This document shows, in pieces, positions 39,157 through 48,902 of a stretch of DNA of 64,000 nucleotides (within the stretch, counting starts at the first letter, position 1; every line of letters starts with the position of its first letter). A model generated the notes under the pieces. The model searched no databases and was not told the DNA's origin. It saw only the letters and a program-made list of their open reading frames with translations. Source of the stretch: Palsa-504 sp963847965 (GTDB taxonomy: Bacteria > Actinomycetota > Actinomycetes > Streptosporangiales > Streptosporangiaceae). The DNA is taken from positions 248,001 to 312,000 of the forward strand of contig CAWKCG010000043.1 of assembly GCA_963847965.1 (NCBI GenBank). The letters are read 5' to 3'. Position numbers and translations under genes: made by a program.

Positions 39157-41598
39157 ATGGCGCTTGAAACCCGGGATGTGTCGACGGGGCTGCGGGCCGA
39201 GTTTCCGGACGCGCTGCGGAGCGGGCAGCTGGTGGCCTATTTTCAGCCCGAGTTCGATCTGTCGTCCGGCCAGGTAGTGGCGGCGGAAGCGCTGGCCCGA
39301 TGGGAGCACCCCGAACTCGGCACCGTGGGACCCGACGTGTTCGTCCCCATCGCCGAGCAACTGCGACTGACCAGCGAGCTTACCCGCCTGATGCTCGGGC
39401 TGTCGCTCGCGCAGCACCGGGCCTGGGTCGCCGGCGGGTGGAACATCCCTGTCTCGGTCAACGTCGGGCCTGGTTGCGTGAGCGATCCCGGATTCCCCGC
39501 CGTCATCGGGGGGGTGCTGCGGAGCGAGCGGGTACCCGGCCGCATGCTCATCCTCGAGGTGAGTGAGCAGACCGGGACCTCCGTCGTGAGCGCGAGCTTC
39601 TTCGCGCAGCTCACCGAGCTCGGCGTCCGCGTCTCGCTGGACGACTTCGGCACGGGCTTCGCCTCGCTGGAGAGCCTCGGCGGCTGGCCGATCGATGAGC
39701 TCAAGCTCGACATGTCGCTGGTGCGGCCGATAGTGAGCAGCTCGAGCTTCCGGGCGATCGTCGGCCACACCATCGATCTCGCCCATCAGCTCGGAGTCAA
39801 GGTCGTGGCCGAGGGAGTCGAGTCCGAGGGCGTCTGGTCCGAACTGCAGGCCCTTGGCTGTGACGTCGCGCAGGGCTTCCTGCTCGGGCGGCCGATGCCA
39901 GCCGACGTGTTCGCGGAATGGCTGCGTCACAGGGAACGGCTCGCGCACCGACGGCGCGTGCCAGGCCAGCCCAACCTACGGTCGGCTACCGGCGCGGCGG
40001 TCGCCGAACGCGCCGACGCGCAGCCGGTCGGCGCCTACCGGCGACTGACCCGCGCGAGCCGCAGCGTCGCGGACCGGGTGGGCGGTCCCACGCTTGCCGC
40101 CGCCGCCACGATGCTCGTCGGCTACGGACTGTGGCAGGTGTTCCGCTGGGGCGGTCGTCAGCATCAGGCACTGATCGGCGATCTCGCCTTCTTCCCGGTG
40201 AACGGGGCGGCGGCCCTGTGGGCCTGGCGGGTATCCCTGCGCAGGGCTTTCGGGGCGCCGACCTGCCGGGCGTGGCGCCTGCTGTCCGTCGCCCTCTGGC
40301 TGTTCCTACTCGGTGACGGGCTGCAGCTCATCTACGAGTGCGTGCTACACAAGAGGGCCTACCCGACCTGGGCCGACGCCGCGTACCTGAGCTTCTACGT
40401 CGTCGCCCTATTCGGCATCCTCTCCTTCCCGGCCCGGCGCCGGAACCGGCGAGAGCGGTTCCGTGCCCTGCTCGACATGGGGACCGTGTTCACCGGCGGA
40501 GTCACGCTCATCTGGTACGTGGCGCTCGGGCCGGCGGTGGCCTCCGCGACCGGCGGCTTCGACCTGGCCAACCTGGTGACCTTCGCCTACCCGGTCGGTG
40601 ACCTGCTGCTGTTGTTCGGGGTGCTGTCGCTGCTGTGGCGCGGAGTCCCGCGCCTGAGCGTGGGGTCGCTGCGGATCCTCGCGTGCGGCCTGGTGGTGTT
40701 CATCGCGGCCGACGTCTCCTACGACTACATCACGGTGAACTCGGGCTACCTCGGCGGCGACCCGGTCGACACGCTGTGGATCGTGGCGCTGATCATCCTG
40801 TTCGTGGCGGCCGGATACCAGCTGCGCGTCAAGCCGGCCGGGGAGTTCGCACTGCCAGCGAGGGCTCCGGCGACGCGTCCCAGCATCCTGCCTTTCCTCG
40901 CGGTCGCGGCCAGCTACCTCCTGCTCACCATCGTGGGCCTGAAGAATGTCAGCTTCAACCCGCTGGGAGGCGTCCTGATCGGCGCGGTGGTGCTGACGAT
41001 CCTGGTCAGCGTGCGGCAGTTCGCCGCCTTGCGCGATAACAACCGGCTCGCGGTCCGGTACCAGGAACTCGCTTCGATCGACGGGATGACTGGCCTGTAC
41101 AACAGGCGCTACTTCATGGACGTGGCCGAGGGCGCCTTCGCGCATGCGCAGTGGTTCAGCCAGCCTCTCGTCGCGCTGATGATCGACGTAGACCACTTCA
41201 AGGAGATCAACGACGTATACGGCCATGCCGTGGGCGACAGGGTGCTCGCTGACCTGGCCCAGTCCTGCCGTGAGCACGTCCGGCCTGACGATATCGCAGG
41301 GCGTTACGGCGGCGACGAGTTCATCATCATGATCGCGGGGACCACCGGCCTCCGGGCGACCCAGATCGCGGCCAGGCTGACCGCGGCGCACGTGACCGCC
41401 AGCGACGGGACGCCGGTGCCCTTCACGGTCAGCATCGGTATCGCGGAATCCGCCGCATGCCGTGACCTACCGAGCCAGTTGGCCCGCGCTGACCTGGCCA
41501 TGTACGAGGCGAAGCGGGCGGGCGGAGGCTGCTGGCGCGTCTTCGAGGGCACCGAACCAGGGCCGGATCCTATTCTCCCGGCCCCTCGGTCACACTGA
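39157..41598 (+). CDS. Membrane-bound cyclic-di-GMP protein with EAL first and GGDEF last
   Basis: The 813-residue protein has three parts. Residues about 10-260 are an EAL phosphodiesterase domain (VVAAEALARWEHPELG, LDDFGTGFASLESL, GFLLGRPMP). The middle, about 300-625, has roughly eight transmembrane segments. The C-terminus, about 640-800, is a GGDEF diguanylate cyclase (SIDGMTGLYNRRYFMD, ALMIDVDHFKEINDVYGHAV, RYGGDEFIIM), with an intact RxxD inhibitory site (RPDD five residues before GGDEF). Both active-site motifs look complete. The usual domain order is GGDEF-EAL; here it is reversed and split by the membrane region. The ATG at 39157 fits the ribosome binding site better than the TTG at 39136. 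Confidence 0.88.
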   Translation: MALETRDVSTGLRAEFPDALRSGQLVAYFQPEFDLSSGQVVAAEALARWEHPELGTVGPDVFVPIAEQLRLTSELTRLMLGLSLAQHRAWVAGGWNIPVSVNVGPGCVSDPGFPAVIGGVLRSERVPGRMLILEVSEQTGTSVVSASFFAQLTELGVRVSLDDFGTGFASLESLGGWPIDELKLDMSLVRPIVSSSSFRAIVGHTIDLAHQLGVKVVAEGVESEGVWSELQALGCDVAQGFLLGRPMPADVFAEWLRHRERLAHRRRVPGQPNLRSATGAAVAERADAQPVGAYRRLTRASRSVADRVGGPTLAAAATMLVGYGLWQVFRWGGRQHQALIGDLAFFPVNGAAALWAWRVSLRRAFGAPTCRAWRLLSVALWLFLLGDGLQLIYECVLHKRAYPTWADAAYLSFYVVALFGILSFPARRRNRRERFRALLDMGTVFTGGVTLIWYVALGPAVASATGGFDLANLVTFAYPVGDLLLLFGVLSLLWRGVPRLSVGSLRILACGLVVFIAADVSYDYITVNSGYLGGDPVDTLWIVALIILFVAAGYQLRVKPAGEFALPARAPATRPSILPFLAVAASYLLLTIVGLKNVSFNPLGGVLIGAVVLTILVSVRQFAALRDNNRLAVRYQELASIDGMTGLYNRRYFMDVAEGAFAHAQWFSQPLVALMIDVDHFKEINDVYGHAVGDRVLADLAQSCREHVRPDDIAGRYGGDEFIIMIAGTTGLRATQIAARLTAAHVTASDGTPVPFTVSIGIAESAACRDLPSQLARADLAMYEAKRAGGGCWRVFEGTEPGPDPILPAPRSH

Positions 41599-42447
41599 CC
41601 TCGAGTCCGCTCCGCCCGACCTCGCCGTGCCGTGCATCTCCTCGTAGGCCTGGCGCGACCCGCACACGCTGGCCTTCGGGCACGCGCACGCCCGCCCGTC
41701 CGCGGAAAGCTTCACCACCACCGTGTCCGAGGGCACGTTGTGCCCCACGACCGTCCCCGGCCCGGCCGGCGAGGTGACCGCCGAACCTATCGGAGGTGCG
41801 TCCTTCCGGAATTCCTGGTACAGCGGATGCTCGTACTTCAGGCAGCACATGAGCCGGCCGCACGCCCCGGCGATCCGCAGCGGGTTCACCGGCAGGTCCT
41901 GGTCCTTGGCCATCCGGACCGACACCGGCTCGAAGTCCTTCAGGAACGTGGCGCAGCACAGGTCGCGCCCGCAGGGCCCGATCCCGCCCTGCAGCCGCGC
42001 CTCGTCCCGCGGGCCGATCTGCCGCAGTTCCACCCGCGCCCTCAGCCGCCCGCCTAGGTCCCGGACCAGGGCGCGGAAGTCCACCCGGTGCGGCGCGCTG
42101 AAGTAGACGACGAATACGTTCTCGGACCAGAGGTAGTCGACCGCGGTGACCTTCATCGGCAGCCCGTGCTCCCGGATCAGCCTGCGCGCGGCCAGTCGCC
42201 CCTCCGCTCGCCGGCGGCGGTTCTCCTCGTCACGGGCCAGGTCGTCCTCCCTCGCCAGCCCCTCGCACACCGGCAGCCCGCCAATGTCCTCCGGCACCCA
42301 TTGCGGCGCCCACACGCACTCGGCCACCTCGGGCCCGGAGTCGGTGGGCACGAGCACCTTGTCGCCGATCGCCGGCAAATGCGCGCCCGGGTCGAGGTAG
42401 TACAGCCGCCCGTACCGCTCGAAACTGACCGCCATCATCATGCCCAC
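41590..42447 (-). CDS. ricT: PSP1-domain protein (RicT/YaaT family)
   Basis: The 285-residue protein contains the PSP1 core (FRALVRDLGGRLRARVELRQ, GPRDEARLQGGIGPCGRDLC) and the cysteine clusters GPCGRDLCC, CGRLMCC and ACACPKASVCG that bind Fe-S in the Bacillus RicT subunit. RicT acts with partners in RNA maturation and sporulation control; the actinobacterial role is less clear. It is the last gene of the tmk-holB-ricT block (26-bp gap) and overlaps the convergent EAL/GGDEF gene by nine bases. Confidence 0.88.
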   Translation of the reverse strand: MGMMMAVSFERYGRLYYLDPGAHLPAIGDKVLVPTDSGPEVAECVWAPQWVPEDIGGLPVCEGLAREDDLARDEENRRRRAEGRLAARRLIREHGLPMKVTAVDYLWSENVFVVYFSAPHRVDFRALVRDLGGRLRARVELRQIGPRDEARLQGGIGPCGRDLCCATFLKDFEPVSVRMAKDQDLPVNPLRIAGACGRLMCCLKYEHPLYQEFRKDAPPIGSAVTSPAGPGTVVGHNVPSDTVVVKLSADGRACACPKASVCGSRQAYEEMHGTARSGGADSRSV

Positions 42448-42473
42448 AAGGCCAGACTACGTTGCCTGGGAGC

Positions 42474-43655
42474 TCAGCCTTCTACGAGGGACAGGGTCAT
42501 CTCTTCCACAGCCAGCAGCGGGGCCACGTTCAATCCGAGGCGCTCGCGGCAGCGCATGATGGCCTGCATACGGCGCAGGGTCGAATCCGGCGACGACGAA
42601 GAACCCACCTGCCGCAGGTCACCGGCCCGGTCGGAGTTCGCGAGCTCGACGTCGGCGCCTAGCTGCACCATCAGGACGTCGCGGTAGAACACCGCCAGGT
42701 CGAGCAGCGCCTGGTCGAGGGTGTCCCGCTTGACCCTGGTGGCGCGCGACTTCTGCCGGTCTTCGAGGTCCTTCATGGCCCCGGCCATGCCGCGCATCGC
42801 CTTGGCCACGCCCTTGCCGGTCGACCCCTCGCCGAACGCCCGGCGCAGCGCCTCCCGCTCAGGCTCGTCCAGTTCCTCGGTGACCGCCCGGGCCTCCTCC
42901 TCGGCCGTCCGCACCAGGGAAGCCGCCAGCGACAGGGCGGAGCCGAGCGACGTAGCAGACAGCGGCACGCGCAGCACCTCGGCACGGCGCGCCGCCGCGG
43001 AGGCGTCCGAAGCCAGGCGCCGGGCGCGGCCCACGTGTCCCTGCGCCGCGCGGGCCGCGGCCAGCGCGGCCTCGGGATCTATGCCATCCCGCGAAACCAA
43101 GACCTGAGCCACCGCCTCCGAGGCCGGGACGACCAGCGGGACCACCCGGCACCGTGACCGGATCGTCGGCACCATGTCCTCGGCCGACGGCGCGCACAGC
43201 AGCCAGACGGTCCGCGGCGTCGGCTCCTCGATCGCCTTGAGCAGCGCGTTCGCCGCCTGCTCGGTGCACCGGTCGGCGTCTTCGAACAGCACGACCAGCC
43301 AGCGTCCTCCGGTCGGCGCCCCCGCCGCGCGCAGCACAAGCTCCCGAGTCTGCCGGACCCCGTACGACAGCCCCTCGGGCCGGACGAGCAGCAGGTCGGC
43401 GTGCGTCCCGGCGCGCACCTGCCGACAGCACGGACACGAACCGCAGCCGCCGGACGGGCACAAGAGCGCGGCCGCGAAGGCCCGCGCCGCCACCGACCGA
43501 CCCGACCCGGGAGGGCCGGTGAACAGCCACGAGTGCGACATCGCGCCCGGCTCAGGCCGGCCCCCGGCCAGCACCAAGGCGGCCCCAGCCGCGGCGCGCT
43601 CCAGCTGCGCGACCACGGCGTCCTGGCCCGCGAGCTCGTCGAACATCCCGCTCAA
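42474..43655 (-). CDS. holB: DNA polymerase III subunit delta-prime
   Basis: The 393-residue protein is an AAA+ clamp-loader subunit: MFDELAGQDAVVAQLERAAA, SWLFTGPPGSGRSVAARAFA (Walker A-like), the zinc-binding CPSGGCGSCPCCRQV, VVLFEDADRCTEQAANALLK (Walker B region) and TVWLLCAPSAEDMVPTIRSR (sensor 1/SRC-like). The C-terminal half is helical. It works with DnaX and HolA to load the sliding clamp. The start overlaps the tmk stop by four bases, the usual actinobacterial arrangement. Confidence 0.93.
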   Translation of the reverse strand: MSGMFDELAGQDAVVAQLERAAAGAALVLAGGRPEPGAMSHSWLFTGPPGSGRSVAARAFAAALLCPSGGCGSCPCCRQVRAGTHADLLLVRPEGLSYGVRQTRELVLRAAGAPTGGRWLVVLFEDADRCTEQAANALLKAIEEPTPRTVWLLCAPSAEDMVPTIRSRCRVVPLVVPASEAVAQVLVSRDGIDPEAALAAARAAQGHVGRARRLASDASAAARRAEVLRVPLSATSLGSALSLAASLVRTAEEEARAVTEELDEPEREALRRAFGEGSTGKGVAKAMRGMAGAMKDLEDRQKSRATRVKRDTLDQALLDLAVFYRDVLMVQLGADVELANSDRAGDLRQVGSSSSPDSTLRRMQAIMRCRERLGLNVAPLLAVEEMTLSLVEG

Positions 43656-45853
43656 GCGATCTCTTCCGTGATGGCAGGAAAGCTGCCCGTCGCCGCCTCG
43701 GCGACGGAGGGGACGGGATCGGGGAGCAGGCCGCGGATCCGGTCCTGGATGGCCCGCGTGGTCTCGTCCGGCGGGCGTTCCGCGTCAAGCACCAGGTAAC
43801 GCCCGGGCTCCGCCTGGGCCAGCGCGAGGAACCCGTCGCGGACCCGGCGGTGGAAGGCCAGCGGCTCGGCCTCCAGCCGGTCCGCCGAACGCGCGCGGCG
43901 CGTCAGACCGGCGATGGGGTCCATGTCCAGCAGCACGGTGAGGTCAGGGACGCGCCCGCCCGTCGCCCACCGGTTGAAGCTGGCGATGTCCTCCACCGGC
44001 AGGTTCCGCCCGGCGCCCTGGTAGGCGAGCGAGGAGTCCACGTACCGGTCGGTGATGACGATCGCGCCGCGGTCGAGCGCAGGCCCGATGACCGAGGCGA
44101 CGTGCTCGGCGCGGTCGGCCGCGTACATCAGCGCCTCCGCCCGCGGTGACATGCCCGTGTGCGTGGTGTCGAGCAGCAGCGCCCGCAGCCGCATCCCGAC
44201 CTTCGTCGCGCCGGGCTCGTGCGTGGTCACCACGTCGTAACCGAGCCCGCGCAGCCAGATCGCGATCAGCCTGGCCTGCGTGGTCTTGCCCGTGCCCTCC
44301 CCGCCCTCCAGCGCGATCAGCAGCCCGGGCGGCGGCAGAGGCGGCGTGTTCCCGTTGGCATGCGCCGCCTCCGGCAGGGGCGCGAACGGCACGCCCCGGA
44401 TGGCGGACAGCAGGTCCTCCCGCAGCGGTACCCCCTTGCGGTCGTCCATGCGCCGGTAGGAGCTCACCCCGAGGACGGCCGCCACGACCGCGGCGAGCAG
44501 GACGACCGCGTTCTGCCCGACCGAGGTGTAGACGACGTGGGCGAACCGGATGTCGCCGGACCCCGTGATCCCGGCGATCAGCTTGGTCAGGGCGGCGGAC
44601 AAGAACCCGACCGCGGCGATGACCACGAGCAGGATGACCTGGATCGACGACTGGAAGAACGCGAACACCCGGCCGCGGGTGTCGTCGTCGACCTCGAGCC
44701 CCACGATCGTGAACCCGGTCGCGTAGGCGATGCCGGACAGCGCGCCGAGGACGACGACGAACACCGTGACCAGGATGAGGTTCGGCACCAGGCCGATCAG
44801 CGCGAGCGGCACGGCCGCGGCCGCGATCGTGAGCCCGAACAGCCGGCGCAGGCTGAGCCCCCCCAGCAAGCGCGGGCCGACGAGCATGCCGAGGGCGATG
44901 CCGACGAAGATCGCGGCGAACACCAGCCCGAACCCGGCGTTGCCGCCCTTCAGCGTGAACTTGATGTAGGGGTACGCGAGCCCGACCACCACGCCGGCCG
45001 CGGCGAACGCGCCGATCATCCCGATCACCAGGCCGCGCACCACCGGGGTCTGGCCGATGAACCGCCAGCCCTCCCAGATGGCCTTGGCGGTCGACCCGAC
45101 GGAGATCTTCCCGCTCGCGCTCCGCTTGGGAATCTCGCGCAGGAAGTAGACGGTGATCGCGGAGACGAAGTACGACGCGGCGTTGATGTACAGGGCCAGC
45201 GTGACCGGATCGGTCTTGAGGAACGGGATCACATGGCTGAACGCCTGGCTGACCAGGGCGAGCACGCTGAACAGGCCGGCCGCGAGCGGCGCCGTGCCGT
45301 ACGTGCCGAGCAGGCTGTACTGGTTGGCCCGCTCCAGCTTGTCCTTCGGCACCAGGTTGGGTATCGACGCCGCGGTCGCCGGGTTCCAGAACAGCGAGGC
45401 GATCCCGGCCAGGAACTTCGCCGCGTACAGCCAGGTCAGGTTGGGGAACAGCGGGATGGAAAGGAACAGCAGCCCGCGGATGACGTCCCCGATGATCATC
45501 GTCCGCCGCCGGTCGAGCCGGTCGGCGATCGCCCCCGCCAGCGGGCCGAGCAGCAGTGCGGGCAGCAGGGTCGCGACCCAGACCCCGCTGACCGCCGCCG
45601 TCTGCGCCGCGGCCGCCCCGGTGATGGACTGCCCGGCGGTGTGCTTCTGCGTCAGGTCCGCCGCCAGCGCGAGCAGCGCGAAGATGCTCAGCCAGTCGCC
45701 GAGGCTGGACAGCGACAGGGCGATCCACAGCCGGCGGAACGGCTTGATGGCCAGCACGCTGGGCACGCGCACGTGATTACGCCGCGTGGCGCCGTTCCCG
45801 AGCTTCTTCCCCCGGTCGGCGCCGCGGTGCGGGTCTGCGGCGCGGAAGTTCAC
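43652..45853 (-). CDS. tmk: MFS transporter-thymidylate kinase fusion
   Basis: The 733-residue protein has an N-terminal MFS half with about 11-12 membrane segments (residues about 35-470; LADRLDRRRTMIIGDVIRG-like loop 2-3) and a C-terminal thymidylate kinase (about 510-715): LLIALEGGEGTGKTTQARLI (P-loop), THEPGATKVGMRLRALLL, ITDRYVDSSLAYQGAGRNLP (DRY region) and TVLLDMDPIAGLTRRA. The kinase phosphorylates dTMP. The fusion is seen in several actinomycetes; what the transporter moves is unknown. It is translationally coupled to holB. GTG 45853 is taken as start; a GTG nearer PSVLAIKPF is possible. Confidence 0.9.
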   Translation of the reverse strand: MNFRAADPHRGADRGKKLGNGATRRNHVRVPSVLAIKPFRRLWIALSLSSLGDWLSIFALLALAADLTQKHTAGQSITGAAAAQTAAVSGVWVATLLPALLLGPLAGAIADRLDRRRTMIIGDVIRGLLFLSIPLFPNLTWLYAAKFLAGIASLFWNPATAASIPNLVPKDKLERANQYSLLGTYGTAPLAAGLFSVLALVSQAFSHVIPFLKTDPVTLALYINAASYFVSAITVYFLREIPKRSASGKISVGSTAKAIWEGWRFIGQTPVVRGLVIGMIGAFAAAGVVVGLAYPYIKFTLKGGNAGFGLVFAAIFVGIALGMLVGPRLLGGLSLRRLFGLTIAAAAVPLALIGLVPNLILVTVFVVVLGALSGIAYATGFTIVGLEVDDDTRGRVFAFFQSSIQVILLVVIAAVGFLSAALTKLIAGITGSGDIRFAHVVYTSVGQNAVVLLAAVVAAVLGVSSYRRMDDRKGVPLREDLLSAIRGVPFAPLPEAAHANGNTPPLPPPGLLIALEGGEGTGKTTQARLIAIWLRGLGYDVVTTHEPGATKVGMRLRALLLDTTHTGMSPRAEALMYAADRAEHVASVIGPALDRGAIVITDRYVDSSLAYQGAGRNLPVEDIASFNRWATGGRVPDLTVLLDMDPIAGLTRRARSADRLEAEPLAFHRRVRDGFLALAQAEPGRYLVLDAERPPDETTRAIQDRIRGLLPDPVPSVAEAATGSFPAITEEIA

Positions 45854-45955
45854 GGCGTAAAGCGTATCGGCACTGTTAGCCGGATATCGGGTGAGTCCTT
45901 GATCGTGATTTTAACCCAGCTAACAGATTTGACCACCAGCGGGGTTCTTGAATAA

Positions 45956-48727
45956 TCAAGATCTCTTAGGGGCCGAACGAGCGGTGGTGCCCGTCTTCCG
46001 CCGTGTCGTGGCTACCCGTCGGCGCGGAGCCGGTGGTGCGGCGCGCCGGTCGGCGAGGAGCTCAGCGGCCCGGACGACGGTGATCGAGGCCACGTCATCG
46101 CCCTTGCGGAGCGAGGCGTTGGTCTCCCCGTCGGTGACGTAGGGGCCGAACCGGCCCTCCCTGATCACCATCGGCTTGCCGGTCGCCGGATCCTCGCCGA
46201 GCTCGCGCAGCGGCGGTGCCGCGGCCCCGGAGCGCCGGCCTCGGGTCTTCGGCTGGGAGAACAGCTCCTTGGCTTCGGCCAGGGTCATGGTGAACAGCCG
46301 GTCTTCCGATTCAATGGACCGGCTGTCCGAGCCCTTCTTGACGTAGGGCCCGTACCTGCCGTTCTGCGCGGTGACCTGCTCGCCGTCCAGCTCGCCGAGC
46401 ACCCGCGGCAGGGTGAGCAACCGCAGCGCGTCCTCCAGCGTGACCGTGTCCAGCGACATGGACTTCAGCAGGGACGCGGACCTGGGCTTGGCCAGGGCGG
46501 GCGCATCGTCGGCGGGCTGCTCGGTCACGTAGGGCCCGAACCGCCCGGCCTTGGCGACTACCACCTGGCCGGTGAGCGGGTCGCTGCCGAGGACCCGGCC
46601 GCCGTTCGGCGTATTAAAGAGCTCTTCTGCCTTTTCTACGGTCAGCTCGTCCGGTGCAATGTCCTCGGGGACGTTCACCCGCTGCCCGTCGCGCTCCAGG
46701 TAGGGGCCGTACCGGCCGACCCTGACCACGATGTCGGTGCCGGCCAGCGGGAACGAGCTGACCTCCCGCGCGTCGATGTCGCCGATGTCGCCGACCAGCG
46801 ACTTCAGCCCCCGTTCCTGGCCGGCGCCGTCGCCGTCGGTGCCGAAGTAGAACCTGCGCAGCCACGGCACCCGCTCGGCCTCGCCCCTGGCGATCTCGTC
46901 CAGGACGTCTTCCATCCGGGCGGTGAACTCGTAGTCCACGAGCTGGCCGAAGTGCCGTTCCAGGAGGGTGACGACGGCGAAGGCGAGAAACGAGGGGACG
47001 AGCGCCGGACCCCGCTTGAACACGTAGCCGCGATCCAGGATGGTGCCGATGATCGTCGCGTAGGTGGACGGCCGGCCGATCTCCCGGTCCTCGAGCTCCT
47101 TGACCAGCGACGCCTCGGTGTAGCGGGCCGGCGGCTTGGTCGAGTGGTCGGCGGGGGCCAGCCTGAGCACGTCGAGCGGGTCGTTCTCGGCGAGCGCCGG
47201 CAGCCTGCGCTCGCGGTCGTCGAGGTCGGCGGTGGGGTCGTCGGCGCCCTCGACGTAGGCCTTGAGGAACCCGTAGAAGCTGATCACCTTGCCGGTCGCG
47301 CCGAACTCGGCGCGCTCGCCCGCGCTGGACGTGCCCGCCACCCGGACCGATATCGACTCGCCGGTGGCGTCCTTCATCTGGGAGGCGACGGTGCGCTGCC
47401 AGATCAGCTCGTACAGGCGGCGTTCGTCAGAGCTCAGGCCGTCCCGCGCCACCTGGGCCGGGGTGCGGAAGCTGTCGCCGGCGGGCCGGATGGCCTCGTG
47501 CGCCTCCTGGGCGTTCTTGACCTTGCTCTGGTAGAGGCGGGGCGCGTCGGGCACGTAGGAGGCACCGTAGAGTTCGGCTGCCTGCCGGCGGGCCGCGGTG
47601 ATCGCCTCACGGGACAGCGTGACCGAGTCGGTGCGCATATAGGTGATGTAGCCGTTCTCGTACAGCCGCTGCGCCGTGGACATCGTGTGCTTGGCGGAGA
47701 ACCCGAGCTTGCGCGACGCCTCCTGCTGCAGGGTGGTGGTGCGGAACGGCGCGTACGGCGAGCGCCGGTAGGGCTTGCGCTCGACGCTGGCCACCGAGAA
47801 GCTCGCCCCGTCGAGCCGCTCCGCCAGGGCGGCCGCGGCCGGCGCGTCCAGGTGCAGGACGCTGGCGGTGCGCAGTTCGCCGACGGAAGAGAAGTCGCGG
47901 CCCTGAGCGACCCGGCGGCCGTCCACGGCGACCAGGCTGGCGGTGAACGAGGTGGGCTCGCCGTCCTGGCGCTGGCCGTGGTCGCGGGTGGCGAACTCGG
48001 CTTCCAGGTCGGAGTAGCTGGCCGCGCGGAACGCGATCCGCTCGCGTTCCCGGTCGACGATCAGCCTCGTGGCGACCGACTGCACGCGCCCGGCCGACAG
48101 CTTGGGCATGACCTTCTTCCACAGCACGGGCGAGACCTCGTACCCGTACAGCCGGTCGAGCACGCGGCGCGCCTGGTAGGCGTCGACCAGGCCCTGGTCG
48201 ACCTCGCGCGGGCTGGCGATGGCGCGGGAGATCGCCTCCGGCGTGATCTCGTGGAAGACCATCCGGTGCGTCGGCACCTTGGGCTTGAGCTCCTCGACCA
48301 GGTGCCAGGCGATGGCCTCGCCCTCGCGGTCCTCGTCCGTCGCGAGGAGCAGTTCGTCCGCGTCCTTCAGCAGGCTCTTGAGCTTGGAGACCTGCTGCCG
48401 CTTGCCGCTCTGGACGACGTACAGCGGCGCGAAGTTGTCGTCCACGTTGACGCCGAGCCTGGCCCACGGCTCGGTGCGGTACTTGGCCGGGATCTCCGCC
48501 GCGCTGTCGGGCATGTCGCGGATGTGGCCGACGCTGGACTCCACCACGTAGCCGCGGCCGAGGTACCCGGCGATGGTCCTGGCCTTGGACGGGGACTCGA
48601 CGATGACCAGCGTGGTGCCATGGCCGTCACCCGATCCGGCTCTCGCCTTCGCACCGCCGGTCTTCGCCCCCGTGGCCCGGGGACCGGTCCCCGTCTTCGC
48701 CTTTGCCGCCGTTGTCCTTGCTGGCAC
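45956..48727 (-). CDS. topA: DNA topoisomerase I
   Basis: The 923-residue type IA topoisomerase starts with a Lys/Ala/Gly-rich tail, then the Toprim domain (TTLVIVESPSKARTIAGYLG, LLLATDEDREGEAIAWHLVE with the DxDxE metal site). GYITYMRTDSVTLSREAI holds the catalytic tyrosine. The C-terminal part has several TopA C-terminal repeats with RFGPYV or RYGPYV motifs instead of zinc fingers, and ends in a basic tail (PRRRVATTRRKTGTTARSAP). It relaxes negative supercoils. The GTG start is followed by the divergent DUF5703 gene upstream. The position next to tmk-holB is the standard actinobacterial order. Confidence 0.96.
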   Translation of the reverse strand: MPARTTAAKAKTGTGPRATGAKTGGAKARAGSGDGHGTTLVIVESPSKARTIAGYLGRGYVVESSVGHIRDMPDSAAEIPAKYRTEPWARLGVNVDDNFAPLYVVQSGKRQQVSKLKSLLKDADELLLATDEDREGEAIAWHLVEELKPKVPTHRMVFHEITPEAISRAIASPREVDQGLVDAYQARRVLDRLYGYEVSPVLWKKVMPKLSAGRVQSVATRLIVDRERERIAFRAASYSDLEAEFATRDHGQRQDGEPTSFTASLVAVDGRRVAQGRDFSSVGELRTASVLHLDAPAAAALAERLDGASFSVASVERKPYRRSPYAPFRTTTLQQEASRKLGFSAKHTMSTAQRLYENGYITYMRTDSVTLSREAITAARRQAAELYGASYVPDAPRLYQSKVKNAQEAHEAIRPAGDSFRTPAQVARDGLSSDERRLYELIWQRTVASQMKDATGESISVRVAGTSSAGERAEFGATGKVISFYGFLKAYVEGADDPTADLDDRERRLPALAENDPLDVLRLAPADHSTKPPARYTEASLVKELEDREIGRPSTYATIIGTILDRGYVFKRGPALVPSFLAFAVVTLLERHFGQLVDYEFTARMEDVLDEIARGEAERVPWLRRFYFGTDGDGAGQERGLKSLVGDIGDIDAREVSSFPLAGTDIVVRVGRYGPYLERDGQRVNVPEDIAPDELTVEKAEELFNTPNGGRVLGSDPLTGQVVVAKAGRFGPYVTEQPADDAPALAKPRSASLLKSMSLDTVTLEDALRLLTLPRVLGELDGEQVTAQNGRYGPYVKKGSDSRSIESEDRLFTMTLAEAKELFSQPKTRGRRSGAAAPPLRELGEDPATGKPMVIREGRFGPYVTDGETNASLRKGDDVASITVVRAAELLADRRAAPPAPRRRVATTRRKTGTTARSAPKRS

Positions 48728-48902
48728 GCTCTTCCCGTCCTCGCCTTCGCGTCATAACCGTCTCACGGTACCGCCGGTCAGACGCCACCCTTCAGCTGTA
48801 ACCTTCGGCCCGGTTCGGCGTGTTCCCTCCCGTTCGCGGAACAAGCCGGACATTCTGCCACCGCAGGTTGAACCACCGGTGAACTCAAGCAGAATAGGAC
48901 CG

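Noticed and set aside
44159..45955. 598-codon open frame antisense to MFS-tmk
   Set aside because: Composition is Arg/Asp/Gln-rich noise and the opposite strand holds a well-supported fusion protein.
46952..48757. 601-codon open frame antisense to topA
   Set aside because: The minus strand encodes an unmistakable topoisomerase; long antisense frames are expected at this GC content and the translation is Arg/Gly/Val noise.
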